Part shown: positions 1-8,788 of the stretch, one piece after another | Layout: the number at the start of each line of letters is the position of its first letter | Position numbering within the stretch: the first letter of the stretch is position 1 | Assembly: GCA_039818165.1 (NCBI GenBank) | Contig: JBCBUL010000001.1 | Location: forward strand, 186,001 to 250,000 | Direction: 5' to 3' | DNA: 64,000 nucleotides | Source: UBA5336 sp039818165 | GTDB taxonomy: Bacteria > Pseudomonadota > Alphaproteobacteria > Caulobacterales > Hyphomonadaceae | Notes under the pieces: model-generated | The model's input: only the letters and a program-made list of their open reading frames with translations | Told to the model about the DNA's origin: nothing | Databases searched by the model: none | Made by a program: the position numbers and the translations under genes

Positions 1-539
1 CAGAAATCCACCTTTTCCTGGCTGGACGCTGCCGCGATGACTTCGAGACCCATGGCCTTGCCGAGTTCCACAGCCGCGATGCCCACGCCGCCGGCGGCGC
101 CGAGTACGAGCAGTTTTTCGCCGGGCTTGGGATCAGCGCGATCTTTCAGAGCATAATGACTGGTGCCGTAGGTCATGATGAGCGCGGCAGCTTCGTCGAA
201 CGGCATTTCGTCGGGAATTGGGATGCAGCGCCCGGCATGGACGGCGACTTCCTCTCGCATGCCGCCCCAGCCAGTGGAGCCAATCACCCTGTCGCCCACT
301 TTCAGGTTGGTGACGCCCTCGCCGACGGATTTCACAACGCCTGACACCTCTCCACCCGGAGAAAACGGTCTTTCAGGCTTGAATTGGTAGAGATCTTGGA
401 TGATCAGCGAGTCTGGAAAGTTCACGCCAATAGCTTTGACCTCCAGAACCACTTCGCCCTTCCCCGCATCCGGGGCGGGAATATCTTCCAGAACCAGCGT
501 TTCGGGCCCTCCGGGCGCTTTTGACAGGATCGCTTTCAT
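1..539 (-). CDS. NADPH:quinone oxidoreductase family protein (partial, C-terminus outside window)
   Basis: Zinc-independent medium-chain dehydrogenase/reductase of the quinone oxidoreductase type, expected to reduce quinones or related electrophiles with NADPH in the cytoplasm. The first 179 residues or so are visible. They start MKAILSKAPGGPE, followed by a GroES-like fold with GVNFPD and the nucleotide-binding loop GAAGGVG of the Rossmann domain. The ATG at 539 has a strong GGAGGAG site five bases upstream. The gene is cut by the window start, so the C-terminal half is unseen. It is divergent from the isoaspartyl peptidase gene across 87 bp. Family is secure; the actual substrate is not. 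Confidence 0.88.
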   Translation of the reverse strand, partial: MKAILSKAPGGPETLVLEDIPAPDAGKGEVVLEVKAIGVNFPDSLIIQDLYQFKPERPFSPGGEVSGVVKSVGEGVTNLKVGDRVIGSTGWGGMREEVAVHAGRCIPIPDEMPFDEAAALIMTYGTSHYALKDRADPKPGEKLLVLGAAGGVGIAAVELGKAMGLEVIAAASSQEKVDF

Positions 540-626
540 GGTGGGCTCCTCCGAGTGTGTGCGTGTATCTGCGTGCGAGCCTAACGCAGCCCTTGGGGCT
601 GGCAAGTTTGTCGCCGGGGCAGGGCG

Positions 627-1499
627 ATGAGCGGGGTGTGGGCGATCGCGATTCACGGAGGCGCAGGCCCTCTTCGCAAGGACGACTACAGCGCCGCCGA
701 GCAGCACCTTGCAGAAACTCTGGAGGTGGCGAAGGAGAGCCTGGAGGCGGGCAAAGGCGCGCTGGATGTGGCGCAGGCGGCAGTGATGGAACTGGAAGAG
801 TGCGGGCACCATGTGGCCGGGCGGGGCGCGTCGCCGAACGCCCTCGGCCAATGGGAACTGGACGCGGCCATCATGGATGGGGCAACGCGCAATGCTGGCG
901 CTGTGGCCGCCTTGCGCGGCTATCGCAGCCCCATCTCGGCCGCCCGCCTTGTTATGGAAAAGTCCCACCACCTCATGCTGGTCGGAAAGGGGGCGGCCCA
1001 CTTCCTGAAGGATTTCAAGCTTCGGCGTGTATGGAACCCTCGCGATTATTACTGTCCATCGGTGACACGCCCCGTGGCGGAAGGTGAGTTAGCCCATGGC
1101 ACGGTCGGCGCGGTGGTGCTGGATCGCCAGGGGCGTTTGGCATCGGCGACGTCCACAGGTGGGCTCTTGGGAAAGATGCCCGGTAGGGTCGGGGATACGC
1201 CCATTCTGGGGGCGGGTACCTGGGCCGATGAGCGTGTGGCCGTATCCTGTACGGGCCAAGGGGAGTATTTCATGCGCGCTGCCGTGGCCGCCGATGTCTC
1301 CGCGCGCGTGCGCTATGGCCAAGCCAGCCTGCGCACGGCGTGTGAAGCGGCACTGCAGGATGTCGCCTTTCTGGGCGGCGATGGCGGGCTTATCGCTGTC
1401 GATGTTCTGGGCAATGTCGAGATGCCATTCCTGTCTGAGGGCATGAAGCGCGGCTGCGCCACGTCCACAGGCCGGTTCGACGTTGCAGTGTGGCCCTGA
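627..1499 (+). CDS. Isoaspartyl peptidase / L-asparaginase (plant-type, Ntn hydrolase)
   Basis: Cleaves beta-aspartyl dipeptides and asparagine; made as a precursor that self-cleaves before a catalytic threonine. The N-terminal HGGAG (residues 10-14), the NAGAVAAL segment near residue 90 and the autoproteolytic HGTVGAV motif with nucleophile Thr159 are all present, followed by the TSTGGLLGKMPGRVGD loop that shapes the active site. At 290 aa it is slightly shorter than typical family members (about 310), mostly in the linker before Thr159. It begins a short plus-strand run with a membrane protein and an RNA methyltransferase. Confidence 0.9.
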   Translation: MSGVWAIAIHGGAGPLRKDDYSAAEQHLAETLEVAKESLEAGKGALDVAQAAVMELEECGHHVAGRGASPNALGQWELDAAIMDGATRNAGAVAALRGYRSPISAARLVMEKSHHLMLVGKGAAHFLKDFKLRRVWNPRDYYCPSVTRPVAEGELAHGTVGAVVLDRQGRLASATSTGGLLGKMPGRVGDTPILGAGTWADERVAVSCTGQGEYFMRAAVAADVSARVRYGQASLRTACEAALQDVAFLGGDGGLIAVDVLGNVEMPFLSEGMKRGCATSTGRFDVAVWP

Positions 1500-1502
1500 C
1501 CC

Positions 1503-1847
1503 ATGTCGAGCGGTGAGATCGCCTTTTGGATCGCGTTCATGGTGCTGGCCTTTATCGGCTTTCTGGGCCTGCAGATGCGCTATTTTGCCGGTGTGGCGCT
1601 GAAGATTTACGTCAGCAACCGGCTGAAGCAGGCCAGCAAAGGCGATGTGCAGGCCATCATTCTGAATGCTGTTGGGGGTCGGCGCGCCCCGGCCGTGGAA
1701 CTTGTTGCCCAAGCGGCTGAGGTGAAGCACCTGCGCGAAGAACACACCCGCCCGCTCCAGTTCATCCGTATCGGGCGCACGATCAGCCTCATTGTGCCTT
1801 TCATGCTTGGGCTGATGTTGGTCGCTTGGCGTTTCTGGCCGTTCTGA
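1503..1847 (+). CDS. Small two-helix membrane protein, unknown function
   Basis: 114 aa with a hydrophobic helix at about residues 6-25 and another at about 93-112; between them is a basic, soluble stretch of about 65 residues. It starts three bases after the isoaspartyl peptidase stop, so the two are probably co-transcribed. I recognise no domain. Both ends appear anchored in the inner membrane with a cytoplasmic loop (inference from the positive charges). Confidence 0.7.
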   Translation: MSSGEIAFWIAFMVLAFIGFLGLQMRYFAGVALKIYVSNRLKQASKGDVQAIILNAVGGRRAPAVELVAQAAEVKHLREEHTRPLQFIRIGRTISLIVPFMLGLMLVAWRFWPF

Positions 1848-1862
1848 TTAAAGACACCCGCC

Positions 1863-2348
1863 ATGCGAGGGTATTTCGCCATAGGCGCCGAAGGCATTTC
1901 GAAACCGATGAATCTCGGCGCGCTCATGCGCACGGCCAATGCGTTTGGCGCCAGTTTCGTTTTTACCGTGGAAGCAGAGCAGAATCTGAAGCTTGCCTAC
2001 AAGGCGGACACGTCAAAGACATTCGGTCATCTGCCCTGGTATGCTTGGGAGTCTGTTGGGGAGATGAACCTGCCCAAGGGCTGCCAGGTGGTCGGGGTCG
2101 AGTTAACCGACGATGCGGTCGACTTGCCGACATTTCGCCATCCCCAGGCGGCGGCTTATGTGCTGGGTCCCGAGCGCGGCAGCCTGTCTCCGGAGATGAC
2201 GGCCCTGTGCGACCATGTGGTGAAGATCCCCACCAAGTTTTGCATCAATGTCAGCCTCGCAGGCGCCCTTGTGATGTATGACCGCCACCTCAGCATGGGC
2301 AATCATGCGCCCCGCCCGATCATGCCGGGCGGTCCAAAATCTGAATAA
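1863..2348 (+). CDS. TrmH/SpoU-family RNA methyltransferase
   Basis: SPOUT-class 2'-O-ribose RNA methyltransferase of minimal length (161 aa), lacking the N-terminal RNA-binding extension of the larger rRNA enzymes. Motif 1 reads NLGALMRTANAFG (catalytic Arg), motif 2 reads YVLGPERGSLS, and motif 3 reads IPTKFCINVSLAGALVMYDR, which form the knotted SAM pocket. The target RNA cannot be told from sequence; small members often act on tRNA. Last gene of the 627-2348 plus-strand run. It is convergent with the anti-sigma gene across 23 bp. Confidence 0.85.
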   Translation: MRGYFAIGAEGISKPMNLGALMRTANAFGASFVFTVEAEQNLKLAYKADTSKTFGHLPWYAWESVGEMNLPKGCQVVGVELTDDAVDLPTFRHPQAAAYVLGPERGSLSPEMTALCDHVVKIPTKFCINVSLAGALVMYDRHLSMGNHAPRPIMPGGPKSE

Positions 2349-2371
2349 TTGCGGGTGGGCGCCTTGGCGGC

Positions 2372-3061
2372 TTAGCCCATCAGGCGCTGGACGATGCCGA
2401 TCACACCCTGGAAGCGCAGACCGCCGTCGCGCACAGCCAGAACGATACACGGGCCGTCCATGTCCGCCACGGGCTGGTGGGTATCGGCTGGACCCTTTAC
2501 GGCAAGGTCGCCGGGGCCGAACGAGCCCGATTCATCGGTGAAGCCGCCGGACACAACCAATGTCAGCTCTGAGCCTTCATGGGTGTGACGGGGAACGGCC
2601 ACGCCCGGCTCTATCCGGAACAGTTCGGTCTCTGCCTTATCCGAAATCGGGAGAGCGAGACGGCGCAGACCCGGGCCGGAAAACTTCCATCCCGTTTCCC
2701 CCGCCGCCATAAGCGCGGGTTCCCGCAGCGGATCGGGCAAGTCCAGCAATTCTTCAAGGGCGTCTGAAACACTATTCAGAACGCGGTGCGATGGGCGGCG
2801 CGCGCCATCAACTCCGTCAATGGCCGCAAAGGCCCGATCAATGGCGTCGGTTTCCATTTCCGCGGGTTCGGCATTTTCAAACTGAGTCGCCGCGATGATC
2901 TCACTGATCTGGATGTCCCGCTTCACATCGGGACGCAGCGCCGCCTGGGTTTCCACCAGGAGCGCGAAAGCCGGGTCCAGACAGCCGGCGGCATATGCAC
3001 TGTAGAGCTCGCTGAAGGCTGGCTCTGCTTTAGGGGTACTCACAAATTTGCTCCAGTACAT
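2372..3061 (-). CDS. ChrR-like cupin anti-sigma factor lacking the N-terminal zinc site
   Basis: 229 aa, placed 76 bp after the ECF sigma gene, as expected for its anti-sigma partner in singlet-oxygen or oxidative stress control. The N-terminal anti-sigma domain aligns with ChrR through the AYAAG motif. However, the positions that hold the His/His/Cys/Cys zinc ligands in ChrR carry E or P, Q (TQAAL), R and V here. The C-terminal cupin is intact: VPRHTHEGSELTLVV supplies two His and a Glu, and DTHQPVAD supplies the third His. Release of the sigma factor may therefore depend on the cupin rather than on a zinc-stabilised N-domain (inference). Confidence 0.82.
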   Translation of the reverse strand: MYWSKFVSTPKAEPAFSELYSAYAAGCLDPAFALLVETQAALRPDVKRDIQISEIIAATQFENAEPAEMETDAIDRAFAAIDGVDGARRPSHRVLNSVSDALEELLDLPDPLREPALMAAGETGWKFSGPGLRRLALPISDKAETELFRIEPGVAVPRHTHEGSELTLVVSGGFTDESGSFGPGDLAVKGPADTHQPVADMDGPCIVLAVRDGGLRFQGVIGIVQRLMG

Positions 3062-3137
3062 TCGCCCTTCATAGCCGAGTATTGTTCAGTCCCTTGTTTG
3101 GTCAAGCATTCACATCTTTAGATTGGGCGTGATCTGG

Positions 3138-3719
3138 TTAAGGTTCGCCTTCCAATTGTCCCCGCAGTCGATTGAAGGCGAGTCGGATGCGGGATTTCAC
3201 GGTGCCGAGGGGCAGATTGAACGCCTTGGCGATCTCGGAATGGGAGAGCCCCTGGTAAAACGCCGCCTTCAACAGCTCCAATTGTTCTGCAGGCAGCGTC
3301 TCCAGTTGCGCGCGGACAATTTCTTCAAGCTGGGACCGGTTTAGCGTCGTGTCCGGTGTCTCCGGATCCGGTGGCCGCAACATCGGTTCGTCCGGGTCGA
3401 GCTCCGGACGCTGGGTGCGCCTGTGGGCATCAATGCGGCGATTGCGGGCGATTCGGAAGATCCAGGTCGAGACCGACGCTTTTTGCGGGTCGAACTGCTC
3501 GGCCTTGCGCCAGACAGTAACCATCACTTCCTGCGCCAGTTCTTCGGCCTGGGAGGGGTCCGCACCCAGTTGCTGCATATAGCTCTTCAGGCGGGGCGCA
3601 AAAAACTCAAACAGTTCGGCAAAAGACGTGCGGCACTGCTCAGACGCGATCCTTGCCATATTTTCGGCAAAACGCTCGCGTTGACTGAGATCCGCGGAAG
3701 AGGGTGCCTTTAGGCGCAC
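3138..3719 (-). CDS. ECF RNA polymerase sigma factor, RpoE/ChrR-associated type
   Basis: 193-aa extracytoplasmic-function sigma factor. Region 2 (about residues 35-100) contains the ELAQEVMVTVWRKAEQFD core helix and the STWIFRIARNRRID promoter-melting segment. Region 4 (about 135-185) contains LSHSEIAKAFNLPLGTVKSR, a helix-turn-helix that reads the -35 element. The ChrR-like anti-sigma gene follows on the same strand, which fits the sigma-E/ChrR group. The ATG at 3719 gives a typical length. I found no clear autoregulatory promoter in the 183 bp upstream, which is shared divergently with the IalB-like gene. Confidence 0.92.
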   Translation of the reverse strand: MRLKAPSSADLSQRERFAENMARIASEQCRTSFAELFEFFAPRLKSYMQQLGADPSQAEELAQEVMVTVWRKAEQFDPQKASVSTWIFRIARNRRIDAHRRTQRPELDPDEPMLRPPDPETPDTTLNRSQLEEIVRAQLETLPAEQLELLKAAFYQGLSHSEIAKAFNLPLGTVKSRIRLAFNRLRGQLEGEP

Positions 3720-3902
3720 GTCAGATGCCCTGTGTGTCTGCGCCCTTAGATGTAATGGTCAAACGGCCAATTAGCAACTGTGGCGATAGCTACGCTTTTT
3801 GCGCACACGCAATTGGTGTTTGTCAAATTTCGGCCTTAACCCTCGTCTAACGGGCAGGAGCGATGTAAGTCTGTCAAATCTCAATCGAAACAAGGGTCAC
3901 AC

Positions 3903-4418
3903 ATGCGCGTTTCGCTTGGCATTTCCCTCCGGTGTTCGGCGCTTGCAGCCGGGGCCCTCGCCCTGGCCGCCACAGCGACGGCCAATCCGACCGCCGTTGC
4001 CCGGTATAAGGACTGGCAGGTTTTCACCCAGGACATTAGTGGCGAGACCATTTGCTACGCGGCAACCGAGGCCACGGACAAAGCGCCTCGCGACGCCACC
4101 CATGGCGATGTCTGGTTCTACGTCACGAATTGGAGCACCGGGCGCGCCCGCAACCAACCCAGCCTGCGCGTGGGATATGACCTCCGCGAAGATCTGCCTT
4201 CAAAAGCGCGCGTGGGCCGCTCCGCGTGGAATCTGTTCAATGTGGGCAGCGAAGCCTTCGCCGATGATGATGACGACCCCCAACTGGTCCGTGCCATAGA
4301 GCGTGGCACGGAGTTGCGGGTTGAAAGCGTTTCGGCACGCGGAACATCGGTGGCGTATCACTTCTCCCTGTCGGGCTCAGCTAATGCTATCGACAAGGCC
4401 GCCGCCGTCTGCCGGTAA
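3903..4418 (+). CDS. IalB-like secreted protein (invasion-associated locus B family)
   Basis: 171 aa with an N-terminal signal peptide (about residues 1-27, cleavage after ATA-TA) and the family opening YKDWQVFTQDISGETICYA. That opening resembles the IalB fold's conserved W followed by a Cys and a basic C-terminal pattern. A DDDDD run lies near residue 122. A periplasmic or surface location is expected. IalB proteins were named for host cell invasion in Bartonella but are widespread in free-living alphaproteobacteria, so no virulence role is implied. Divergent from the ECF sigma gene, whose regulon it might belong to (inference). Confidence 0.75.
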   Translation: MRVSLGISLRCSALAAGALALAATATANPTAVARYKDWQVFTQDISGETICYAATEATDKAPRDATHGDVWFYVTNWSTGRARNQPSLRVGYDLREDLPSKARVGRSAWNLFNVGSEAFADDDDDPQLVRAIERGTELRVESVSARGTSVAYHFSLSGSANAIDKAAAVCR

Positions 4419-4526
4419 GCCCGGATTTAACAAAACCTCCACTTTGACAACGCGCTGACGCCTGCTAGGCCTAAAGGTCTAAATGGGAGGGCCGTGGGGG
4501 TCACGGCTCGAGATTGGGAGGTCTCC

Positions 4527-4967
4527 ATGGTCAGTTTTCCTGATGCCGTGAAGCTGTTCTTCAAGAATTACACGAATTTTCAGGGGCGTTCGCGCCGCTC
4601 TGAGTATTGGTGGGTGCAGTTGTTCCTGCTCCTTGTGCTCATTGTGCCTTACATCCTGATGTTCTCGGTCGGTGGCCTGGCCTCCGGTGAGCCGAACGCG
4701 CTCGGACTTGGTATGCTCGCAATTGTAGGTATTTTTGGCCTCGCCATCATCCTCCCGGGGATCGCCCTGGCCGTGCGTCGTTTCCATGATCTCGGACAAA
4801 CCGGTTGGCTGGTTCTGGCTTTCGCCGTTGCCGGTCTGATCCCAATTGTTGGCCTCATTGCAAGCATTGGCCAGATTGTCTGGTTCTGTTTCCCCGGCAC
4901 GAATGGGCCAAACAAGTTCGGTCCCGACCCGCGTATGGGTGAAGTTGCCGCTGACACGTTCAGCTAA
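4527..4967 (+). CDS. DUF805 domain membrane protein
   Basis: 146-aa inner membrane protein matching DUF805: the signature NYTNFQGRSRRSEYWW follows a short amphipathic start, then three to four hydrophobic helices, the RRFHDLGQTGW motif and a GTNGPNKFG C-terminal loop. Start chosen at the ATG at 4527 because GGGAGG lies five bases upstream and the family begins with this FPDAVK-like segment. An in-frame GTG 33 bases upstream would add an unconserved tail. Function of DUF805 is unknown. Single-gene unit followed by a clear terminator. Confidence 0.85.
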   Translation: MVSFPDAVKLFFKNYTNFQGRSRRSEYWWVQLFLLLVLIVPYILMFSVGGLASGEPNALGLGMLAIVGIFGLAIILPGIALAVRRFHDLGQTGWLVLAFAVAGLIPIVGLIASIGQIVWFCFPGTNGPNKFGPDPRMGEVAADTFS

Positions 4968-4988
4968 GCGCACTGACATTTTTCAGAA

Positions 4989-5016
4989 GGGGCGCTCCAA
5001 TTGGGGCGCCCTTTTT
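4989..5016 (+). terminator. Rho-independent terminator after the DUF805 gene
   Basis: Stem GGGCGC (from 4990) pairs with GCGCCC (5006-5011) around a short loop, and a run of five T follows. It separates DUF805 from rlmN, which supports placing the rlmN start downstream at 5082. Confidence 0.85.
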
Positions 5017-5081
5017 CTATGCCGCACCGGCGTCCGCACGCGACCCATTCAAATTACCGCGTTTTCTGCTATTTAGCGCCC

Positions 5082-6227
5082 ATGGCCACATCGCTTGATC
5101 TTTCGCGCGCCCCGACGCCGCAGCCGCGCTCCCTCGCCGGATTGTCCCTCCCTGCCCTGAAGGCGGAGATGGAGGCCATGGGCGTGCCTGCGAAAAAGGC
5201 CGGTATGCGTGCCAAGCAATTGCGTGGATGGGTGCACCATTTCGGCGTGACCGACTTCGACGCGATGACCAATGTGGCGAAGGAGATGCGAGCTGATCTC
5301 GCTGCCCGCTACACGCTGGACCGGCCCGAAATCGCCGAACACAAGATCAGCGTCGACGGCACCCAAAAATGGCTCACCCGCTTCGGCCCTAATGTGGAAG
5401 GCGAGAGCGTCTTCATTCCCGATGTCGGCAAGGCGGGTGCGCTGTGTGTCTCGTCCCAGGTCGGCTGCACGCTGAACTGTACCTTCTGCCACACGGGCAC
5501 GCAAAAGCTGGTGCGCAACCTGACGGCCCAGGAAATCGTCGCCCAGGTGCTCATCGCGCGCGACGAACTCGCCGAATGGCCGAGCAGCAATGAAGACCGC
5601 AAGCTCACCAATATCGTCTTCATGGGCATGGGCGAGCCGCTCTACAATTTGGACAACGTCGCCGAGGCCATCGACACGATCAGCGACGGCGACGGCATCG
5701 CCATCGGTCGGCGCCGCATCACGGTCTCGACCGCAGGCGTGGCGCCGAAGATTCCGGAACTTGGCGCGCGCACCGGCGCTATGCTGGCCATCTCGCTCCA
5801 CGCTGTGCGCGATGATCTGCGCGACGAAATCGTGCCGATTAACCGGAAGTATGATCTCAAAACCCTGTTCGAGGCGATCCGCGCCTATCCGGACCTTGGC
5901 AATTCCAAGCGCGTGACCTTCGAATACGTCATGCTCAAGGGCGTGAATGACAGCCTGGCCGAGGCGCGCGACCTGGTGAAATTGCTGCGCGGTGTGCCCG
6001 CCAAGATCAACTTGATCCCGTTCAATCCCTGGCCGAACGCGCCCTATGAATGCTCCGATTGGGAAACCATCGAAGCTTTCGCCGAGGTGCTGAACCGCGC
6101 CGGCTATGCCAGCCCCATCCGCACCCCCCGCGGCCGGGACATCTTCGCCGCCTGCGGACAGCTGCGCAGCGAAAGCGTAAAGAAAAGCGCGGCGGAGAAG
6201 CGGCGCGAGGCGCTGGCGGCGGAATAG
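5082..6227 (+). CDS. rlmN: Dual-specificity RNA methyltransferase RlmN
   Basis: Radical-SAM enzyme that methylates C2 of adenosine 2503 in 23S rRNA and A37 of some tRNAs. The 4Fe-4S motif is CTLNCTFC (Cys129, 133, 136). The methyl-carrying and resolving cysteines are Cys358 in RDIFAACGQL and Cys122 in ALCVSSQVGC. Family motifs GMGEPLYN and VTFEYVMLKGVND are present. 381 aa is normal. The reading frame is open further up to 5001, but that stretch overlaps a terminator, so the ATG at 5082 is preferred. It is followed after 3 bp by mtaB, another radical-SAM RNA modifier. Confidence 0.96.
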   Translation: MATSLDLSRAPTPQPRSLAGLSLPALKAEMEAMGVPAKKAGMRAKQLRGWVHHFGVTDFDAMTNVAKEMRADLAARYTLDRPEIAEHKISVDGTQKWLTRFGPNVEGESVFIPDVGKAGALCVSSQVGCTLNCTFCHTGTQKLVRNLTAQEIVAQVLIARDELAEWPSSNEDRKLTNIVFMGMGEPLYNLDNVAEAIDTISDGDGIAIGRRRITVSTAGVAPKIPELGARTGAMLAISLHAVRDDLRDEIVPINRKYDLKTLFEAIRAYPDLGNSKRVTFEYVMLKGVNDSLAEARDLVKLLRGVPAKINLIPFNPWPNAPYECSDWETIEAFAEVLNRAGYASPIRTPRGRDIFAACGQLRSESVKKSAAEKRREALAAE

Positions 6228-6230
6228 GCC

Positions 6231-7493
6231 ATGGCCGACCCCAAACTCATCACTCTCGGCTGCCGGCTGAATGCTTACGAATCCGAAGTTATGCGTCGCC
6301 ATGCCAGCGAGGCTGGGCTGGGCGAGGCCGTCATCGTGAACACCTGCGCGGTGACCGCTGAAGCCGTGCGCTCATCCCGCCAGGCCATCCGCCGTGCAGC
6401 AAAAGACAACCCGAACGCGCCGGTGATCGTCACGGGCTGCGCTGCGCAGATTGAGCCCGAACGCTTTGCCGAGATGCCGGAAGTCACCCGCGTCATCGAC
6501 AATCACGCCAAGATGCAGGCCGAGACCTGGGCGCCCACCACGCTGCTGGATGAGACGCGCCCGAAGGTGCAGGTCAACGACATCATGTCGGTCCGCGAAA
6601 CTGCCGCCCATCTGATCGATGGAATGGAGGGCCGGGCGCGGGCCTATGTGCAGGTCCAGCAGGGCTGCGACCATCGCTGCACCTTCTGCATCATCCCCTA
6701 TGGCCGGGGCAATTCGCGCTCCGTGCCCGCCGGAGACGTCGTCGCCCAGGTGCGCGCGCTGGCGGAATCCGGCCACCATGAGGTGGTGCTCACAGGTGTC
6801 GACCTCACCAGCTGGGGCGCTGACCTGCCCGGCAGCCCGCAGCTCGGCAATCTGGTCCAACGCATCCTGAAACTGGTGCCGGAGCTACCCCAGCTGCGCA
6901 TTTCCTCGATTGATGCCATCGAGATCGACGACGCCCTGTTCGAGGCCATGTCCGAGCCGCGCCTGGCGCCCTCCATGCACCTCAGCCTGCAGCATGGCGA
7001 CACGCTGATCCTCAAGCGGATGAAGCGGCGCCATTCCCGCGAGGAGGCCGTTGCGCTGGCGTCAAGACTGCGCGGTGCCCGGCCGGAGATCGCGCTGGGG
7101 GCAGACCTGATCGCAGGCTTCCCGACGGAAGATGAAGCCGCGTTCCAGAACAGTGTCGACCTGATCGCCGATTGCGGGCTCAGCTTTGTGCACGTCTTCC
7201 CCTATAGCCCGCGCCCCGGCACGCCTGCCGCGCGAATGCCGCAGCTGCCGAAAGCCGTGATCAAGGAGCGCGCAGCCCGCCTGCGCGACGCCGCGGCTGG
7301 CGCCCTGGCGCGCCATCTCGACACGAAGGTCGGCCAAACCGTGGACGCCCTCATTGAGCGCGAAAACGCCGCCCGACTGCCCGATTTCACCCCGGTTTCG
7401 GTCGAGGGGGACCACTTGCCGGTTGCGGGCCGCCCCGCACGCCTCCACATTACCGGCCACACACGTGAGCGACTGACTGGAACCCCCGTATGA
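6231..7493 (+). CDS. mtaB: tRNA t6A37 methylthiotransferase MtaB
   Basis: Adds a methylthio group to t6A at tRNA position 37 next to the anticodon. The N-terminal UPF0004 domain carries Cys11 (LGCRLNAYESE), Cys39 (NTCAVT) and Cys70 (VTGCAAQ) for the auxiliary cluster. The radical-SAM motif is CDHRCTFC (Cys146, 150, 153) followed by IIPYGRG. A C-terminal TRAM-like segment begins near residue 355. The 420-aa length and the RLNAYE variant mark MtaB rather than MiaB. Its stop overlaps the ftsY start (ATGA at 7490-7493), so translation is coupled. Confidence 0.95.
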   Translation: MADPKLITLGCRLNAYESEVMRRHASEAGLGEAVIVNTCAVTAEAVRSSRQAIRRAAKDNPNAPVIVTGCAAQIEPERFAEMPEVTRVIDNHAKMQAETWAPTTLLDETRPKVQVNDIMSVRETAAHLIDGMEGRARAYVQVQQGCDHRCTFCIIPYGRGNSRSVPAGDVVAQVRALAESGHHEVVLTGVDLTSWGADLPGSPQLGNLVQRILKLVPELPQLRISSIDAIEIDDALFEAMSEPRLAPSMHLSLQHGDTLILKRMKRRHSREEAVALASRLRGARPEIALGADLIAGFPTEDEAAFQNSVDLIADCGLSFVHVFPYSPRPGTPAARMPQLPKAVIKERAARLRDAAAGALARHLDTKVGQTVDALIERENAARLPDFTPVSVEGDHLPVAGRPARLHITGHTRERLTGTPV

Positions 7494-8788
7494 TCCTCTG
7501 GTTCGGAAAAAAGAAGAAAAAGAAGGAACTGGAGGAGGCCGGCAAAGCCATTGAGCAGCAGGAAGCTGCTGCGGAATCCGCTGAAGCTGAAACAGCCCAG
7601 GAGGACGTATCTCCCCCGCCTGTGGATGATGTATCGGCGGAGCTCACGGCAGGCGAAGTCGCCCCCTTCGACGAGCCTGTGCAGGCCACGCCCATTCCGG
7701 TTGAGGAAGCGCCCCCCGCGCCAGACCCCGGCGCGGCGCTCCATGTTGATCCGCCCGAGCCCGCGCCGGAGCCGGAACCAACCCCCGAGCCTGAGCCCAT
7801 TCCGGATCCCCCCGCGCCCGAGCCTGCGGTTGAACTGGACACTGCGCCCGACCCGACTGAGGAAACCAAAAAACCCGGCTTTTTCTCCCGCATGGCCAAG
7901 GGGCTATCGCGGTCTTCGTCCCGCCTTTCAGAGTCGATCACCGGCGTTTTCACCAAGCGGAAGCTGGATGACGACACGCTGGAAGAGCTCGAAGACCTGC
8001 TCATCGCCGCAGACCTTGGCGCAGGCGTGGCCGCGCGCGTGACGGCAGGGCTGGCGAAAGATCGGTTTGACAAGGAAGTCACCGATGAGGAGATCAAATC
8101 CGCGCTGGCCGAGGAAATCACCACCGTTTTAGCACCGCGCGAACAGGTGGTCGACTTCGCAGACGGCCCCCGCCCGCGCATTGTTCTCTTCGTCGGCGTG
8201 AATGGCTCAGGCAAGACCACGACCATTGGCAAGATCGCCTCAAAGCTGCAGGCCCAGGGCGCCAAGGCCCTGCTCGTGGCGGGCGACACGTTCCGCGCCG
8301 CGGCGATCGAGCAACTCACCGTGTGGGGCGAGCGCGCGGGCATTCCCGTCCTCTCCAAGCCCACGGGCGCCGATGCGGCCGGGCTCGTCTATGAGGCGGT
8401 GGAGAAGGCCCAGCGCGAGGACCTCGACCTCGTGTTGGTCGACACGGCCGGGCGCCTGCAAAACAAGTCCGAGCTCATGGCGGAATTGGCGAAAATTATC
8501 CGCGTGACCCAGAAACTCGACGCGCAAGCGCCCCATGACGTGATCCTCGTCCTCGACGCCACGGTGGGCCAGAACGCGCTCAGCCAGGTTGAAGCCTTCC
8601 GCCACACCGCCGGCGTCACCGGCCTCGTCATGACCAAGCTCGACGGCACCGCCAAGGGCGGGGTTCTTGTGGCGATTGCCGACAAACACGACCTCCCGAT
8701 CCACTTCGTCGGCGTCGGCGAAAAGGCCGAAGACCTACAGCCGTTCAGCGCAGAGGCGTTTGCCCGGGCCTTGGTGGGGGCAGTGTAG
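7490..8788 (+). CDS. ftsY: Signal recognition particle receptor FtsY
   Basis: Membrane-associated GTPase that receives SRP-ribosome complexes at the inner membrane. Residues 1-12 form a lysine-rich start, then comes an acidic Pro/Glu/Ala-rich region to about 130 with many P-E-P repeats. The NG domain follows (about 140-432): P-loop GVNGSGKT (236-243), DTAGR (318-322) and TKLDG (382-386). At 432 aa it is longer than many alphaproteobacterial FtsY proteins because of the acidic linker. Coupled to mtaB by a 4-bp overlap. The TAG at 8786-8788 is followed by an AT-richer non-coding stretch. Confidence 0.96.
   Translation: MILWFGKKKKKKELEEAGKAIEQQEAAAESAEAETAQEDVSPPPVDDVSAELTAGEVAPFDEPVQATPIPVEEAPPAPDPGAALHVDPPEPAPEPEPTPEPEPIPDPPAPEPAVELDTAPDPTEETKKPGFFSRMAKGLSRSSSRLSESITGVFTKRKLDDDTLEELEDLLIAADLGAGVAARVTAGLAKDRFDKEVTDEEIKSALAEEITTVLAPREQVVDFADGPRPRIVLFVGVNGSGKTTTIGKIASKLQAQGAKALLVAGDTFRAAAIEQLTVWGERAGIPVLSKPTGADAAGLVYEAVEKAQREDLDLVLVDTAGRLQNKSELMAELAKIIRVTQKLDAQAPHDVILVLDATVGQNALSQVEAFRHTAGVTGLVMTKLDGTAKGGVLVAIADKHDLPIHFVGVGEKAEDLQPFSAEAFARALVGAV

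Noticed and set aside
5073..6302. 409-codon open frame on the minus strand across rlmN
   Set aside because: It is antisense to a confidently identified gene; long antisense frames are expected in GC-rich coding DNA, and the product has no recognisable motif.
7740..7850. Repeats in ftsY as a CRISPR or satellite
   Set aside because: They are degenerate in-frame Pro/Glu codons, not conserved repeats with unique spacers.
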